Of a stretch of 64,000 nt of DNA, positions 45,907 through 54,905 are shown one piece after another. Under the pieces are notes generated by a model. It did not search any database and was not told the origin of the DNA. It saw only the letters and a program-made list of their open reading frames with translations. Within the stretch, counting starts at the first letter, position 1, and each line of letters starts with the position of its first letter. The DNA lies in NCBI RefSeq assembly GCF_014696625.1, contig NZ_JACJQL010000001.1, positions 310,001-374,000 of the forward strand, read 5' to 3'. The stretch comes from Nostoc parmelioides FACHB-3921 (GTDB lineage: Bacteria > Cyanobacteriota > Cyanobacteriia > Cyanobacteriales > Nostocaceae). The position numbers and the translations under genes were made by a program.

Positions 45907-46202
45907 CTAATGAAATTCAAGTACAGGCGAGTCATGGTAATGTATTTGCTGATTTGGGTTTAGAGAACTCTGATGAATTACTTGTGAAAGCAGAACTTGC
46001 ACGCAAGATTAGTAACATTATTACCATGCAACAAATAACACAAACTGAAGCAGCAGAACTTTTAGGAATTGATCAACCCAAGGTATCAGCTTTGATGAAG
46101 GGAAAGTTATCAGGCTTTTCGACTGAGCGGTTGTTTCGCTTCTTGAATGTCTTGGGTCAAGATGTAGAGATTGTAGTGACAACTAAACCTCTATCTCATT
46201 AG
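45903..46202 (+). CDS. higA: HigA-like XRE-family antitoxin
   Basis: 99 residues. The Xre helix-turn-helix (about 40-75) reads ITQTEAAELLGIDQPKVSAL. N-terminal NVFADLGLENSDELLVKAEL and C-terminal FLNVLGQDVEIVV are typical of HigA-type antitoxins paired with Gp49-like toxins. The paired toxin upstream is only a 3' remnant, so this antitoxin is solitary. Confidence 0.88.
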   Translation: MTNEIQVQASHGNVFADLGLENSDELLVKAELARKISNIITMQQITQTEAAELLGIDQPKVSALMKGKLSGFSTERLFRFLNVLGQDVEIVVTTKPLSH

Positions 46203-46330
46203 GTTTGTTATTGTATTATGGCTATTTATTATACAAAATACTATGTATAAATACTTTGTTAAGGGTGATTATACTGAACAAGGCTTGATTTTATAGAAGT
46301 GTTTATGATAATCTGCCCTCATCTAAAAAC

Positions 46331-46356
46331 TACAGTTACTTGATAAATTAACCGTA
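46331..46356. promoter_or_regulatory. 26-bp palindromic element, site 1
   Basis: TACAGTTACT...TTAACCGTA (TAC, 20 bp, GTA). Extended arms AAACTACAGTTA / TAACCGTAGTTT match at 11 of 12 positions. It ends 41 bp before the methyltransferase ATG at 46398. Confidence 0.7.
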
Positions 46357-46397
46357 GTTTAATCTACACAGTGTGCATCAAATGGGAATTACCCCTT

Positions 46398-47054
46398 ATG
46401 CCGAAAGATTGGTATGAATGGCACGACCTCTACAACACTGAGCCAGTATTGCAGCAGCGTCTAGAAATCGTGCGGGAATATATTGCTTATAGCTTGAATG
46501 CTTCCCCAGACGGAGCTATTCGGATAGTGAGTGTCTGTGCGGGTGATGGACGAGATTTACTAGGAACTTTGAAAAATCACCCCCGTGCGAAGGATGTTTC
46601 TGCTCGACTGGTTGAAATAAATTCAAATCTAGTTGAACGTGGACGAGCAACTATAGAATCTTTGGGTTTAATCAAGCAAATTGAGTTTATCAATGGTGAT
46701 GCAACTCTTGCCTCTAACTATGTAGGTGCAGTACCCGCAGATATTGTGATTGTGTGCGGTGTCTTTGGCAATCTAGCTGATGAAGGCGAACTCAATCGTT
46801 TACTAGATAACCTAAGTTTTCTCAGTAAACCAGGTGCTTTTGTGATCTGGACGCGTGGACACTCCAACGGTATTCCCTACTCTGATAATGTGCGGAAAGT
46901 TTTGGGTGCATCTGGATTTGAGGAAGTGAATTTTCAACTCACGGCTACAGGAGACATGGCTGTAGGTATTCATCGATACAGAAGTGAAAGTTTACCTCAA
47001 CCCAAAGAACAACAATTATTTGTGTTTTCCGGCGTTCCTAGAACAGCGAGGTAA
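46398..47054 (+). CDS. Class I SAM-dependent methyltransferase
   Basis: 218 residues from ATG 46398 (MPKDWYEWHDLYN); a GTG at 46371 would add nine residues. Motif I is RIVSVCAGDGRDLLGTL (about 42-58) and the acidic end of strand 2 is ARLVEINSNLVERG. Substrate unknown. It is the first gene of a unit with the GST (3-bp gap), FAD oxidoreductase and ferredoxin genes, and has the 26-bp element close upstream. A role in organosulfur metabolism is inferred from context only. Confidence 0.8.
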   Translation: MPKDWYEWHDLYNTEPVLQQRLEIVREYIAYSLNASPDGAIRIVSVCAGDGRDLLGTLKNHPRAKDVSARLVEINSNLVERGRATIESLGLIKQIEFINGDATLASNYVGAVPADIVIVCGVFGNLADEGELNRLLDNLSFLSKPGAFVIWTRGHSNGIPYSDNVRKVLGASGFEEVNFQLTATGDMAVGIHRYRSESLPQPKEQQLFVFSGVPRTAR

Positions 47055-47057
47055 AAA

Positions 47058-48281
47058 ATGTCTATTCAAAACACCTTATCAAGTTGGGACGAACTTTTAG
47101 AGATAGCTAGAAACCATACCTCGGCGCGTCGTGTAAAGAGGCCAGGACAATCTCCTTCTACTGCACCCATCTCCAGCAGTTTACATAAACTTCCCCCAAA
47201 CACAGAACCGCCAGTTCTGCTTTACCGAGATACTAATTCTTGGTGTCCTTTCTGCGAGCGGGTTTGGTTTGCATTGGAAGAAAAAGAAATTCCCTTTGCC
47301 ACGGAGTTTATTGACTTAAGTAATAAACCCAAATGGTACACTGACCTAGTTCCCACAACCCTTGTACCGGCTGCCAAGATCGAAGGAAATCTCGTATACG
47401 AATCTAAAGATATTCTCTTAGCTCTAGAAGCAAGGTTTCCCAGTCCTGCATTATTACCGGAAGATCCAGAGGAAAATGCTGTTGCTAGACAGTTAGTAGA
47501 AGCAGCTGAGACTAACGGTTTTCGGAATCTTGCTTATAAATTCTTGAGAGAAGCACCTATAGATGTTGATGAGTTGGCAAAGTTACAAGCAGAATTTGAG
47601 GCGAAGTTAGATGAACTAGAGCAAGCCTTGGCTAAATATCCCGGCCCCTACTTTGTCGGTACATTTAGCTTAGTAGATATTATGTATAGTCCCCATCTGG
47701 ATAGATTGGCGGCTAATTTACCTGTATATCGGGGATATCATCTCAAAGGAAATCCGCGCTTTCCTCGGATTAATGCTTGGTTTGACGCACTCAATCAGCG
47801 TCCTGCTTATCATCGGGTGAAGTCAGATAATATTACTAATAATTTACTTTTGCGTCGCCGATGGGGTGTTGAACCGATCGCCAATCCATTACCTCTAGAT
47901 GCAGCAGATAGTGAGAAAATTCAATATCGCGCCGAAGCAGCTGAAAGATTGAGTGATAATCGAGAAGTTGCGATCGCAGATATTATCAAAAATTCTGGAG
48001 TCCAAGCAATAGCCGCAGATGGTGACTTTACCACAGTTAAAGAAGCAGTTGATTTTCATTTGCGACAATTGGCTGATTATCTGATTCATGGTAATGGTGA
48101 AACTTTAGCGGGTGGTCGGACTGGTGGTAAAAATAGCACTGTTGATCCTATTTTCGCTGCTGTGGGGGCGATCGCTTTTGCATATTTGAGAAATCGTATC
48201 TGCGCTCCTCGTGATATGAGTGCTGGCGCAGCAACGGCGTTTCGAGCTGCGATCGATAAATTATTGGCTTCTGTTTATTAA
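47058..48281 (+). CDS. Glutathione S-transferase family protein with C-terminal extension
   Basis: 407 residues, much longer than a standard GST (about 220). Residues 1-50 are a linker. The thioredoxin-like GST domain (about 53-130) has a CPFC redox site (SWCPFCERVWFALEEKEIPF) and the helical domain extends to about 260. The last 140 residues (NREVAIADIIKNSGVQAIAA; TLAGGRTGG) form an extra helical module I cannot name. The Cys-x2-Cys site suggests thiol-dependent reductase or lyase chemistry rather than conjugation. Operon with the flanking genes. Confidence 0.85.
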   Translation: MSIQNTLSSWDELLEIARNHTSARRVKRPGQSPSTAPISSSLHKLPPNTEPPVLLYRDTNSWCPFCERVWFALEEKEIPFATEFIDLSNKPKWYTDLVPTTLVPAAKIEGNLVYESKDILLALEARFPSPALLPEDPEENAVARQLVEAAETNGFRNLAYKFLREAPIDVDELAKLQAEFEAKLDELEQALAKYPGPYFVGTFSLVDIMYSPHLDRLAANLPVYRGYHLKGNPRFPRINAWFDALNQRPAYHRVKSDNITNNLLLRRRWGVEPIANPLPLDAADSEKIQYRAEAAERLSDNREVAIADIIKNSGVQAIAADGDFTTVKEAVDFHLRQLADYLIHGNGETLAGGRTGGKNSTVDPIFAAVGAIAFAYLRNRICAPRDMSAGAATAFRAAIDKLLASVY

Positions 48282-48381
48282 TTTTGTGGGCGTTGCTAAT
48301 TATCAAATTATCTCACGCAGAGAATAAGAGAGTTTCATACTCAAATTTAGCAAAGCTCAAATTTATCAGGAGGGAAGGAAA

Positions 48382-50028
48382 TTGGTAACAGCCTATAGAG
48401 AAGATGAACTACAACTGAGTGCTGATGTATTGGTGATTGGTGGTGGCCCGGCCGCAGCATGGGCAGCCTGGTCAGCCGCATCCCAAGGAGCCAAAGTCAT
48501 CATTGTTGATAAAGGTTTTCTGGGTACAAGTGGTGCGGCGGCGGCTAGTGGTAACGGCATTATGGCTCCTTCTCCGGAGAATTGGGAAAAAGTTGGAGCC
48601 GAGCGTTATCGCGTTGGGAAAAACCTCGCTAAATTACGTTGGATTGAGCGTGTTATTGAAACAACTTGGCTGAGTTTGCCTCTGGTGGAAAGTTGGGGCT
48701 ATCGTTTCCCTAAAGAAGATGGGGAATCTGTGCGTCAGAGTTATTACGGCCCTGAATATATGCGGGTGCTTCGTAAAAACCTCTTGCGTGTTGGTGTGCA
48801 GATTCTTGATCAAAGTCCTGCTTTAGAGCTTTTATTAGCTGATGATGGTTCAGTGGCTGGTGCAAGAGGTGTGCAGAGACAACATCATCGTAGTTATACA
48901 GTTCGTGCTGGTGCAGTAGTCTTAGCCAATGGCGGTTGTGCATTTTTGAGCAAAGCATTAGGTTGCAATACTAATACAGGTGATGGACTACTGATGGCAG
49001 TGGAAGCTGGTGGCGAACTCTCTAGTATGGAAGCGTCTAATCACTACGCCATCTCGACGGCTTTTAATGCGACGGTAACTAGAGGTGTTCCTTTTGGTTG
49101 GGCTAGTTATAGCGATGAAGCTGGTAATGATCTAGGTGGTTATGTTAATGGTCGTCGTGATCCTTCTTTCCTACCTAATGCTCTGCTGAAAGGCTCCGTT
49201 TATGCTCGTTTGGATCGAGCTACACCTGAAGTTAAGGCAGTGATTGAAAAATCTCATTTCATCGCTTTTCTACCTTATAAAAAAGCTGGCATTGACCCCT
49301 ATACAGAACGAGTACCTGTGACATTGGTTCTCGAAGGGACAGTACGTGGTACGGGCGGAATCAGGATTGTGGATGATAATTGTGCTACAAAGGTTCCCGG
49401 CTTATATGCGGCGGGTGATGCTGCATCACGGGAGTTTTTAGCTGGTTTAGCTTCTGGGGGTGGCGGCCCCAATGCGGCTTGGGCAATCTCTACAGGGCAA
49501 TGGGCAGGAGCAGGGGCAGCTGCTTTTGCTAAGAGTTTGGGCGCTCATCCCCATGAACGGATTGCGCGTCCGGCTGGTCAAGTGGGCTTGCGCTCATCCT
49601 CTCCTAGTTCCGAAACATTCGATAACGAGGCAATTGTGCATGGTGTACAAGCCCAGATGTTCCCGTTGGAGAAGAATTACTTGCGGTCTGAGCAAGGACT
49701 TTTAGATTCCCTCGCCAAGTTAGAAAAGCTGTGGCAGCAAGTAAAAGGAAATCCAAAACAGGATACAGTACGCGATGTAGAATTTTCTCGTCGGGCGGCT
49801 GCTCTGACTGCGGTAGCACGATGGGCATATTTTAGCGCCTTAAACCGTGAAGAAACACGCAGCGAACATATTCGTGTGGATTATCCCGAAACCGATCCAA
49901 ATCAGTGTTATTACCAAGCTACAGGCGGTTTAGATAAGCTTTGGGTGAGGCGCGATTGGATTACGGATGCTCCTACTAAACAACCAGTAATAAGTAATAA
50001 AACCACATCATCTGTATCAAACTTATAG
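48382..50028 (+). CDS. FAD-dependent oxidoreductase, FrdA/AprA-like
   Basis: 548 residues with a TTG start at 48382, supported by the strong AGGAGGGA just upstream. N-terminal FAD motif VLVIGGGPAAAWAAWSAASQ and SGAAAASGNGIMAP; C-terminal substrate/FAD region GLYAAGDAASREFLAGLASG. This is the fold of fumarate reductase and APS reductase flavoprotein subunits. The gene 12 bp downstream encodes a 2x[4Fe-4S] ferredoxin, an AprAB-like pair. It is shorter than dissimilatory AprA and no APS-specific signature was verified, so an unassigned sulfur-related redox enzyme is the safest reading. Confidence 0.8.
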   Translation: MVTAYREDELQLSADVLVIGGGPAAAWAAWSAASQGAKVIIVDKGFLGTSGAAAASGNGIMAPSPENWEKVGAERYRVGKNLAKLRWIERVIETTWLSLPLVESWGYRFPKEDGESVRQSYYGPEYMRVLRKNLLRVGVQILDQSPALELLLADDGSVAGARGVQRQHHRSYTVRAGAVVLANGGCAFLSKALGCNTNTGDGLLMAVEAGGELSSMEASNHYAISTAFNATVTRGVPFGWASYSDEAGNDLGGYVNGRRDPSFLPNALLKGSVYARLDRATPEVKAVIEKSHFIAFLPYKKAGIDPYTERVPVTLVLEGTVRGTGGIRIVDDNCATKVPGLYAAGDAASREFLAGLASGGGGPNAAWAISTGQWAGAGAAAFAKSLGAHPHERIARPAGQVGLRSSSPSSETFDNEAIVHGVQAQMFPLEKNYLRSEQGLLDSLAKLEKLWQQVKGNPKQDTVRDVEFSRRAAALTAVARWAYFSALNREETRSEHIRVDYPETDPNQCYYQATGGLDKLWVRRDWITDAPTKQPVISNKTTSSVSNL

Positions 50029-50040
50029 CAGGAGCAGGTC

Positions 50041-50382
50041 ATGATTGAGCTTGTCAGCCATAAACTCTGTATCAATTGCAATTTGTGTGTCCAAGTTTGT
50101 CCTACTAATGTGTTTGACTCTGTACCTAACCAACCACCCGTTATTGCCCGCAAGCAAGACTGTCAAACTTGTTTTATGTGCGAGGCATATTGTCCTGCGG
50201 ATGCACTCTATGTTGCACCCCAATCTCATACCGATATGGAAATCCATGAGGATGATTTAATTGAAAGTGGTATCATGGGTGAATATCGTCGCCTCTTAGG
50301 CTGGGGATATGGCAGAAAAAGTAATAGTGAATTGGATACAGCTCATAAACTGCGCCAATTACCGCGTCCTTATCAAAGTTAA
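50041..50382 (+). CDS. 2x[4Fe-4S] ferredoxin (AprB-like partner)
   Basis: 113 residues. Two clusters: CINCNLCVQVCP (about 10-21) and CQTCFMCEAYCP (about 41-52), each C-x2-C-x2-C-x3-C-P. A 60-residue tail (DLIESGIMGEYRRLLGWGYG) has no cysteine and may dock the flavoprotein. It is the last gene of the operon and presumably passes electrons to or from the preceding FAD protein. Confidence 0.9.
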   Translation: MIELVSHKLCINCNLCVQVCPTNVFDSVPNQPPVIARKQDCQTCFMCEAYCPADALYVAPQSHTDMEIHEDDLIESGIMGEYRRLLGWGYGRKSNSELDTAHKLRQLPRPYQS

Positions 50383-50418
50383 TTTAGGTATCTAGAGACT
50401 AGGTTTTAGCTCGCCACT

Positions 50419-51411
50419 CTAAAGCACTTTTTGATGTAGTTCTGGAAAGACTTTAGATACTTTTTTTAATAGATAATCGCCATAAGTCCCACGAAATTCT
50501 TGAACACTAGCTCTATCCCAGCGATCGCTTTTATCATCATTCATTACTACGTCCTTCAGTTCAATAGGTTTGACTTCAACATTAAAGTTGGGATCAAAAA
50601 AGAAAGGAAACGACAGACGATTAGTTCTTGATAAGTTCCGCACGCGGTGGGGTGTAGAGCGATATAATCCTTGAGTCATGCGATCGAGCATATCCCCAAT
50701 ATTACATACAAATGAATCAGGTATAGAAGGTGCATCTATCCAACCAAACTTTGATTTGATTTGTAATCCCCCAACGTTGTCTTGTTTGAGTATGGTTAAT
50801 ACTCCATAATCTGTATGTTCGCCAACTCCCCATACAGATTGAGATGATAAATTAGGAGGATAATTGAAAATCCGAAATAATATCAATGGGTCTTTGGTAT
50901 AACGCTCTGCAAAGTACGACTTTTCTAACCCCAAACTCAGAGCAATACCAGCCATGAGGATATGTCCAAGTTGAGTCATTGATTCCATATACTCAATTAC
51001 TGTTTCCCTAAATTGGGGAATGTTGGATGGAAAAAGATTATGACCGTGCATTGGTGTTCCAGCTTTCACAAGTGGGTGATTTTCCTCTAGTTCTGCACCA
51101 AAGTAAATACCTTCTTTTAAGTCCGGTCTACCTGATGTCAATTCATTACCAACGGGGAAATATCCTCGCCATGCTCTACCACCAACAGCCATACGTATTT
51201 TTAGTTTAGTTTCTTCATCCTGTGCGAAAAATTCTTGGCTCAGATTTTCTAGCTGTTGTTGTAGTTGTGCATCAACTCCATGTCCGACAATATAGAAAAA
51301 ACCGTAATTTTGGCACGCTTGTCTGATTTGGTCTGCAACTACATCAGCAGAGTTATTAGTTTGGGCAATCAACCCACTAATATCGATGATGGGAACTTGT
51401 AAGATTGTCAT
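50419..51411 (-). CDS. 2OG-Fe(II) oxygenase, isopenicillin-N-synthase-like
   Basis: 330 residues. DIOX_N region at the N-terminus (IIDISGLIAQ, YGFFYIVGHGVD). Iron-binding His-x-Asp in WGVGEHTDYGVLTIL and distal His in RSTPHRVRNLSRTNRLSFPF, with the Arg-x-Ser 2OG contact RLS. It probably hydroxylates or oxidatively cleaves a small molecule, and in this context perhaps an organosulfur compound. It is divergent from the aldo-keto reductase gene, and a 26-bp element lies in the shared gap. Confidence 0.9.
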   Translation of the reverse strand: MTILQVPIIDISGLIAQTNNSADVVADQIRQACQNYGFFYIVGHGVDAQLQQQLENLSQEFFAQDEETKLKIRMAVGGRAWRGYFPVGNELTSGRPDLKEGIYFGAELEENHPLVKAGTPMHGHNLFPSNIPQFRETVIEYMESMTQLGHILMAGIALSLGLEKSYFAERYTKDPLILFRIFNYPPNLSSQSVWGVGEHTDYGVLTILKQDNVGGLQIKSKFGWIDAPSIPDSFVCNIGDMLDRMTQGLYRSTPHRVRNLSRTNRLSFPFFFDPNFNVEVKPIELKDVVMNDDKSDRWDRASVQEFRGTYGDYLLKKVSKVFPELHQKVL

Positions 51412-51548
51412 GCTTAGGTTCTCCTAGTCTAGCGTAGACTAATAACTAGAATTATATAAATACTAGACTTTTGAGTGTGGCGATCGCTGGTATTTTTCAA
51501 GTACTAAATCAGATGTTTTTTACATAGAATTGTGAATTTTATCGTAAA

Positions 51549-51574
51549 ACAGATAAACTGATAGGCATACCGTA
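51549..51574. promoter_or_regulatory. 26-bp palindromic element, site 2 (degenerate left arm)
   Basis: ACAGATAAAC...GCATACCGTA. The right arm matches site 1 including flanks (ACCGTAGT), but the left end has ACA in place of TAC. It is located between the divergent 2OG oxygenase (start 51411) and aldo-keto reductase (start 51700) genes. Confidence 0.5.
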
Positions 51575-51699
51575 GTATTATCTGAATAGGTTTCCTGGGT
51601 TCTCAAAAATAAAACATTTCACAGCATAAGTAATAATTATTGAGTAACACCAACTGAACAACAAAATTTGTCAATTTAAGAATAAAATCATCCCAAGAT

Positions 51700-52737
51700 A
51701 TGCAGTATAACCAATTAGGCAACAGCGATCTACAAGTTTCAGACATTTGCCTCGGCACAATGACTTATGGGCGGCAAAATTCTATAGAAGAAGCCCATCA
51801 ACAACTAGATTACGCAGTTAATCAAGGAGTTAATTTCATAGATGCGGCTGAAATGTATCCCGTACCACCCAGTGGAGAAACCTATGGCTTAACCGAAAGA
51901 TATATTGGAGAATGGTTAAAACATCAACAGCGCGATAAATTAATCATTGCTACTAAAATTGCTGGGCCTGGTCGTGGCTTTAAATGGTTGCGTGGTGGTG
52001 CAGAAGGACTTGACCGAAACAATATCAAACAAGCCATAGATGATAGTCTAACAAGGTTACAAACAGACTATATTGATCTATATCAAATCCATTGGCCTGA
52101 CCGCTATGTCCCTCGTTTTGGTCAAACTGTCTTTGATCCCACACAAGTAAAGCAAACAGTTCCCATCACCGAACAACTAGAAGTTTTTGCTGATGTCATC
52201 AAAGCAGGTAAAATTCGATATATCGGCTTAAGTAATGAAACACCTTGGGGTGTGACACAATTCAGTCAAGCAGCAAAACAATTAGGATTACCTAAAGTTG
52301 TTTCCATCCAAAATGCTTATAACTTACTTAACCGAAATTTTGATGGCACACTTGCAGAAGCAGTTTATTACGAAAACGTTCCTTTGCTGGCTTATAGTCC
52401 TTTAGGATTTGGTTATTTAACTGGTAAATACCTCAACGGTAAACCAGAGAAAACTAGAGTGACTTTGTTTGAAAACTTTGGTCAACGTTATTTAAAACCA
52501 AATGTTCAGGAAGCTGTCGCAGCTTATGTAGAAATAGCTAACCGTCATCAATTAAGCCCGGCACAATTAGCTATAGCATTTGTGCGGAGTCGCTGGTTTG
52601 TTGCTAGTACGATTATTGGTGCTACTACATTAGAACAACTCAAAGAGAATATAGACAGTATCAATGTAGTTCTCGATAAAGATATCTTGGCAGAAATAGA
52701 CGCAGTGTATACTCGATATCCAAATCCTGCACCTTAA
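51700..52737 (+). CDS. Aldo/keto reductase (Tas-like)
   Basis: 345 residues, full length. N-terminal LGNSDLQVSDICLGTMTYG. Catalytic tetrad segments are Asp/Tyr in NFIDAAEMYPVP, Lys in IIATKIAG and His in LYQIHWPDRY. C-terminal FVASTIIGATTLEQLKEN is the NADPH-binding region. It is most like the E. coli Tas/YajO group. Cytoplasmic NADPH-dependent carbonyl reduction; the substrate is unknown. AAAATTC repeats follow the gene. Confidence 0.92.
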   Translation: MQYNQLGNSDLQVSDICLGTMTYGRQNSIEEAHQQLDYAVNQGVNFIDAAEMYPVPPSGETYGLTERYIGEWLKHQQRDKLIIATKIAGPGRGFKWLRGGAEGLDRNNIKQAIDDSLTRLQTDYIDLYQIHWPDRYVPRFGQTVFDPTQVKQTVPITEQLEVFADVIKAGKIRYIGLSNETPWGVTQFSQAAKQLGLPKVVSIQNAYNLLNRNFDGTLAEAVYYENVPLLAYSPLGFGYLTGKYLNGKPEKTRVTLFENFGQRYLKPNVQEAVAAYVEIANRHQLSPAQLAIAFVRSRWFVASTIIGATTLEQLKENIDSINVVLDKDILAEIDAVYTRYPNPAP

Positions 52738-52770
52738 CAATTCAAAATTCAAAATTCAAAATTCAAAATA
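52737..52770. repeat. AAAATTC tandem repeat
   Basis: About four to five tandem heptamers between the aldo-keto reductase and arylsulfotransferase-like genes. Confidence 0.6.
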
Positions 52771-52858
52771 GATTAGGTTACGTGTAGCGTAAACCAAAAA
52801 AGCAACGCACATTTTGGATGCGAAAACATTTTCTAATACCGATATCCACTTATAAACT

Positions 52859-53983
52859 ATGACGATCGCCACAGCATCAATTGACCAAAATACCATTCGT
52901 CGCCGTGGTACTGGTTTAAGAGCCTATAACCCTGACAAGGTATTCAAGGGATATACACTGTTTACCCCACTAACAGGCAATGGAGAAGTCTATCTCCTCA
53001 ATCTGGAAGGGGAAGTAGTACATCAATGGAATCTACCCTATCCACCAGGTTTATATGGCTATCTCTTACCCAACGGTAACCTTTTTTATAACGGTAAAAC
53101 ACCAGAAATTCCGCCACGTTTTCCTTTGTGGGGTGCGTTTAAAGGTGGCGTTGTTTTAGAGGTAGATCCCCAGGGAAATATTATTTGGGAGTATAAGCAT
53201 CCAGATCATCATCACGATGGGCGCAGACTTCGCAACGGTAACACGATTTTATTAGCTCTAGAAAAGATACCTCAGTCTTTAATTCCTCGTATCAAAGGTG
53301 GCGTACCCGGAACAGAAGCAGACGGTGATATCTATGCTGATGTGCTTTACGAAGTTACACCTGGGGGTGAAATTGTCTGGACTTGGCACGCTTACGAACA
53401 TCTAGATCCAGATATTTTTACTATTACACCCCAAGACCAAAGACACGAATGGACGCACGGTAATACTGTCGGTGAACTCGCTGACGGTAATATTGTAGTG
53501 AGCTTCCGCAACATTTCTACTGTTGCTATTATCGATCGCCACACAGAAGAAATTATCTGGACGCTGGGAGATGATGTCTTAGCACAGCAGCATTTCCCTA
53601 ACGAATTAGCTAACGGTAATATCCTCATTTTTGACAACGGCGCACATCGTCGTCACGCTGCACTCAATTACTCTCGTGTGATAGAAGTTAACCGTCAAAC
53701 TAAAGAGATAGTTTGGGAGTATGCTGATAACCCACCCCACAACTTCTTCAGTTCGTATATATCCGGCGCACAACGTCTAGGGAATGGCAATACTTTAATT
53801 ACAGAAGGTGCTTTCGGTAGGATATTTGAGGTCACAGTAAACAGCGAAATTGTCTGGGAATATGTCAATCCCCACTTTGCTGTGCGAAATATTCTTGGTG
53901 ATAATTCAGCCGTGGCTCGTGGGGAACAAAATTCGGTCTTCCGTGCTTTTCGTTATGCACCTGAAGAAGTGCCTTGGCTCTAG
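52859..53983 (+). CDS. Arylsulfotransferase (ASST)-like protein
   Basis: 374 residues. A beta-propeller with repeated blades of the pattern GEVVHQWNLP, GNIIWEYKHP, GEIVWTWHAYEH and KEIVWEYADN, alternating with LPNGNLF, LRNGNTIL and LANGNILI. This is the arylsulfotransferase/ASST family, which moves sulfuryl groups between phenolic compounds. Classical ASST is periplasmic, but no signal peptide is seen here, so this one is probably cytoplasmic. The gene sits among sulfur-related genes, which fits desulfation of aryl sulfates. Confidence 0.85.
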   Translation: MTIATASIDQNTIRRRGTGLRAYNPDKVFKGYTLFTPLTGNGEVYLLNLEGEVVHQWNLPYPPGLYGYLLPNGNLFYNGKTPEIPPRFPLWGAFKGGVVLEVDPQGNIIWEYKHPDHHHDGRRLRNGNTILLALEKIPQSLIPRIKGGVPGTEADGDIYADVLYEVTPGGEIVWTWHAYEHLDPDIFTITPQDQRHEWTHGNTVGELADGNIVVSFRNISTVAIIDRHTEEIIWTLGDDVLAQQHFPNELANGNILIFDNGAHRRHAALNYSRVIEVNRQTKEIVWEYADNPPHNFFSSYISGAQRLGNGNTLITEGAFGRIFEVTVNSEIVWEYVNPHFAVRNILGDNSAVARGEQNSVFRAFRYAPEEVPWL

Positions 53984-54080
53984 TTAGGGATTGGGGACTA
54001 GGGACAAGGTAGACAAGGCAGAATTTATTTCTCAACTCACCACTCGCCACTCATCACTATTAATGAGGAGGAATATCAAG

Positions 54081-54746
54081 ATGGCTAAAATTCAGATATA
54101 CAGCGCAGTCGTTTGTCCTTATGCTCACCGTTCGCGCTTGGTGTTGCAAGAAAAAGGTATCGACTTTGATTTGATTGAAATTAACTTGCAAAACAAGCCG
54201 GAGGGATTCACAGATATTTCTCCCTATGGAAAAGTGCCAGCACTTGCACATGGTGAGCATCGAGTCTGGGAGTCGGCAGTAATTAACGAATATCTTGATG
54301 AGATATTTCCAAATCCGCCGCTTTTACCTAGTAGTGCTATTGCTAAAGCTCAGGCTCGTATCTGGATTGATTTTGCTAATACTCGATTTGTTCCGGCTTT
54401 TTCTGCCCTGTTGCGTAGTCCAGAAGTCGCACAACAAGAAGCTGCTAAACAAGAATTATATAAACATCTGGAATTTATCGAAAATGAAGGTCTAAGGAAG
54501 TTATCAGGAGATGGCCCTTATTGGTTTGGTGAATCTATTAGTTTGGTCGATTTCACATTTTACCCCTGGTTTGAGCGTTGGCCTGCACTGAAGCATTATC
54601 GAGGCTTTGGGATACCAGAGGAATTTACTCGTCTGCGTCAGTGGAAGAAGGCTTTGAAACAACGTGAATCAGTGAAGGCGATCGCCAATAGCAAAGACTT
54701 CTACATAGAGAGATATGCTAGATTTGCTACTCCTGTTCCTGTCTAG
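54081..54746 (+). CDS. Glutathione S-transferase family protein
   Basis: 221 residues from ATG 54081 (MAKIQIYSAVVCPYAHRSRL), nine or so bases after GAGGAGG. A longer in-frame start at 53991 has no RBS and adds non-conserved residues. Thioredoxin-like N-terminal domain with a Cys-Pro-Tyr-Ala site (omega/zeta-like), KVPALAHGEHRVWESAVINE for glutathione binding, and an all-helical C-terminal domain (LVDFTFYPWFERW). It is the second GST in the sulfur island and may take part in thiol transfer to or from organosulfur substrates. Confidence 0.9.
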   Translation: MAKIQIYSAVVCPYAHRSRLVLQEKGIDFDLIEINLQNKPEGFTDISPYGKVPALAHGEHRVWESAVINEYLDEIFPNPPLLPSSAIAKAQARIWIDFANTRFVPAFSALLRSPEVAQQEAAKQELYKHLEFIENEGLRKLSGDGPYWFGESISLVDFTFYPWFERWPALKHYRGFGIPEEFTRLRQWKKALKQRESVKAIANSKDFYIERYARFATPVPV

Positions 54747-54790
54747 TATTGCTTTTTGATCATCAAAATAATTTGCTCTTTCCCTAAGGT

Positions 54791-54823
54791 TTTCGCCACC
54801 CAAAATCTTTTTGAGTGGCGAAA
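54791..54823. terminator. Bidirectional hairpin terminator
   Basis: TTTCGCCAC (54791-54799) and GTGGCGAAA (54815-54823) form a perfect 9-bp stem, extended inward by CAAAA/TTTTG. It lies between the convergent GST and copper-binding protein genes. Confidence 0.7.
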
Positions 54824-54905
54824 CACTAATAATGTTGGAGAAAGGATAAATCTAAATGTAACAATTAGTTTGCTAGAAATTATGTAACTCCATCTAGGGA
54901 AAGAA

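Noticed and set aside
48382..50382. Calling the pair a dissimilatory APS reductase AprAB
   Set aside because: The flavoprotein and ferredoxin are both shorter than AprA/AprB and no APS-binding residues could be verified; kept as AprAB-like only.
52800..52860. Additional 26-bp element upstream of the arylsulfotransferase-like gene (TACCGATATCC)
   Set aside because: The right end lacks GTA at the required distance and only the left four bases match.
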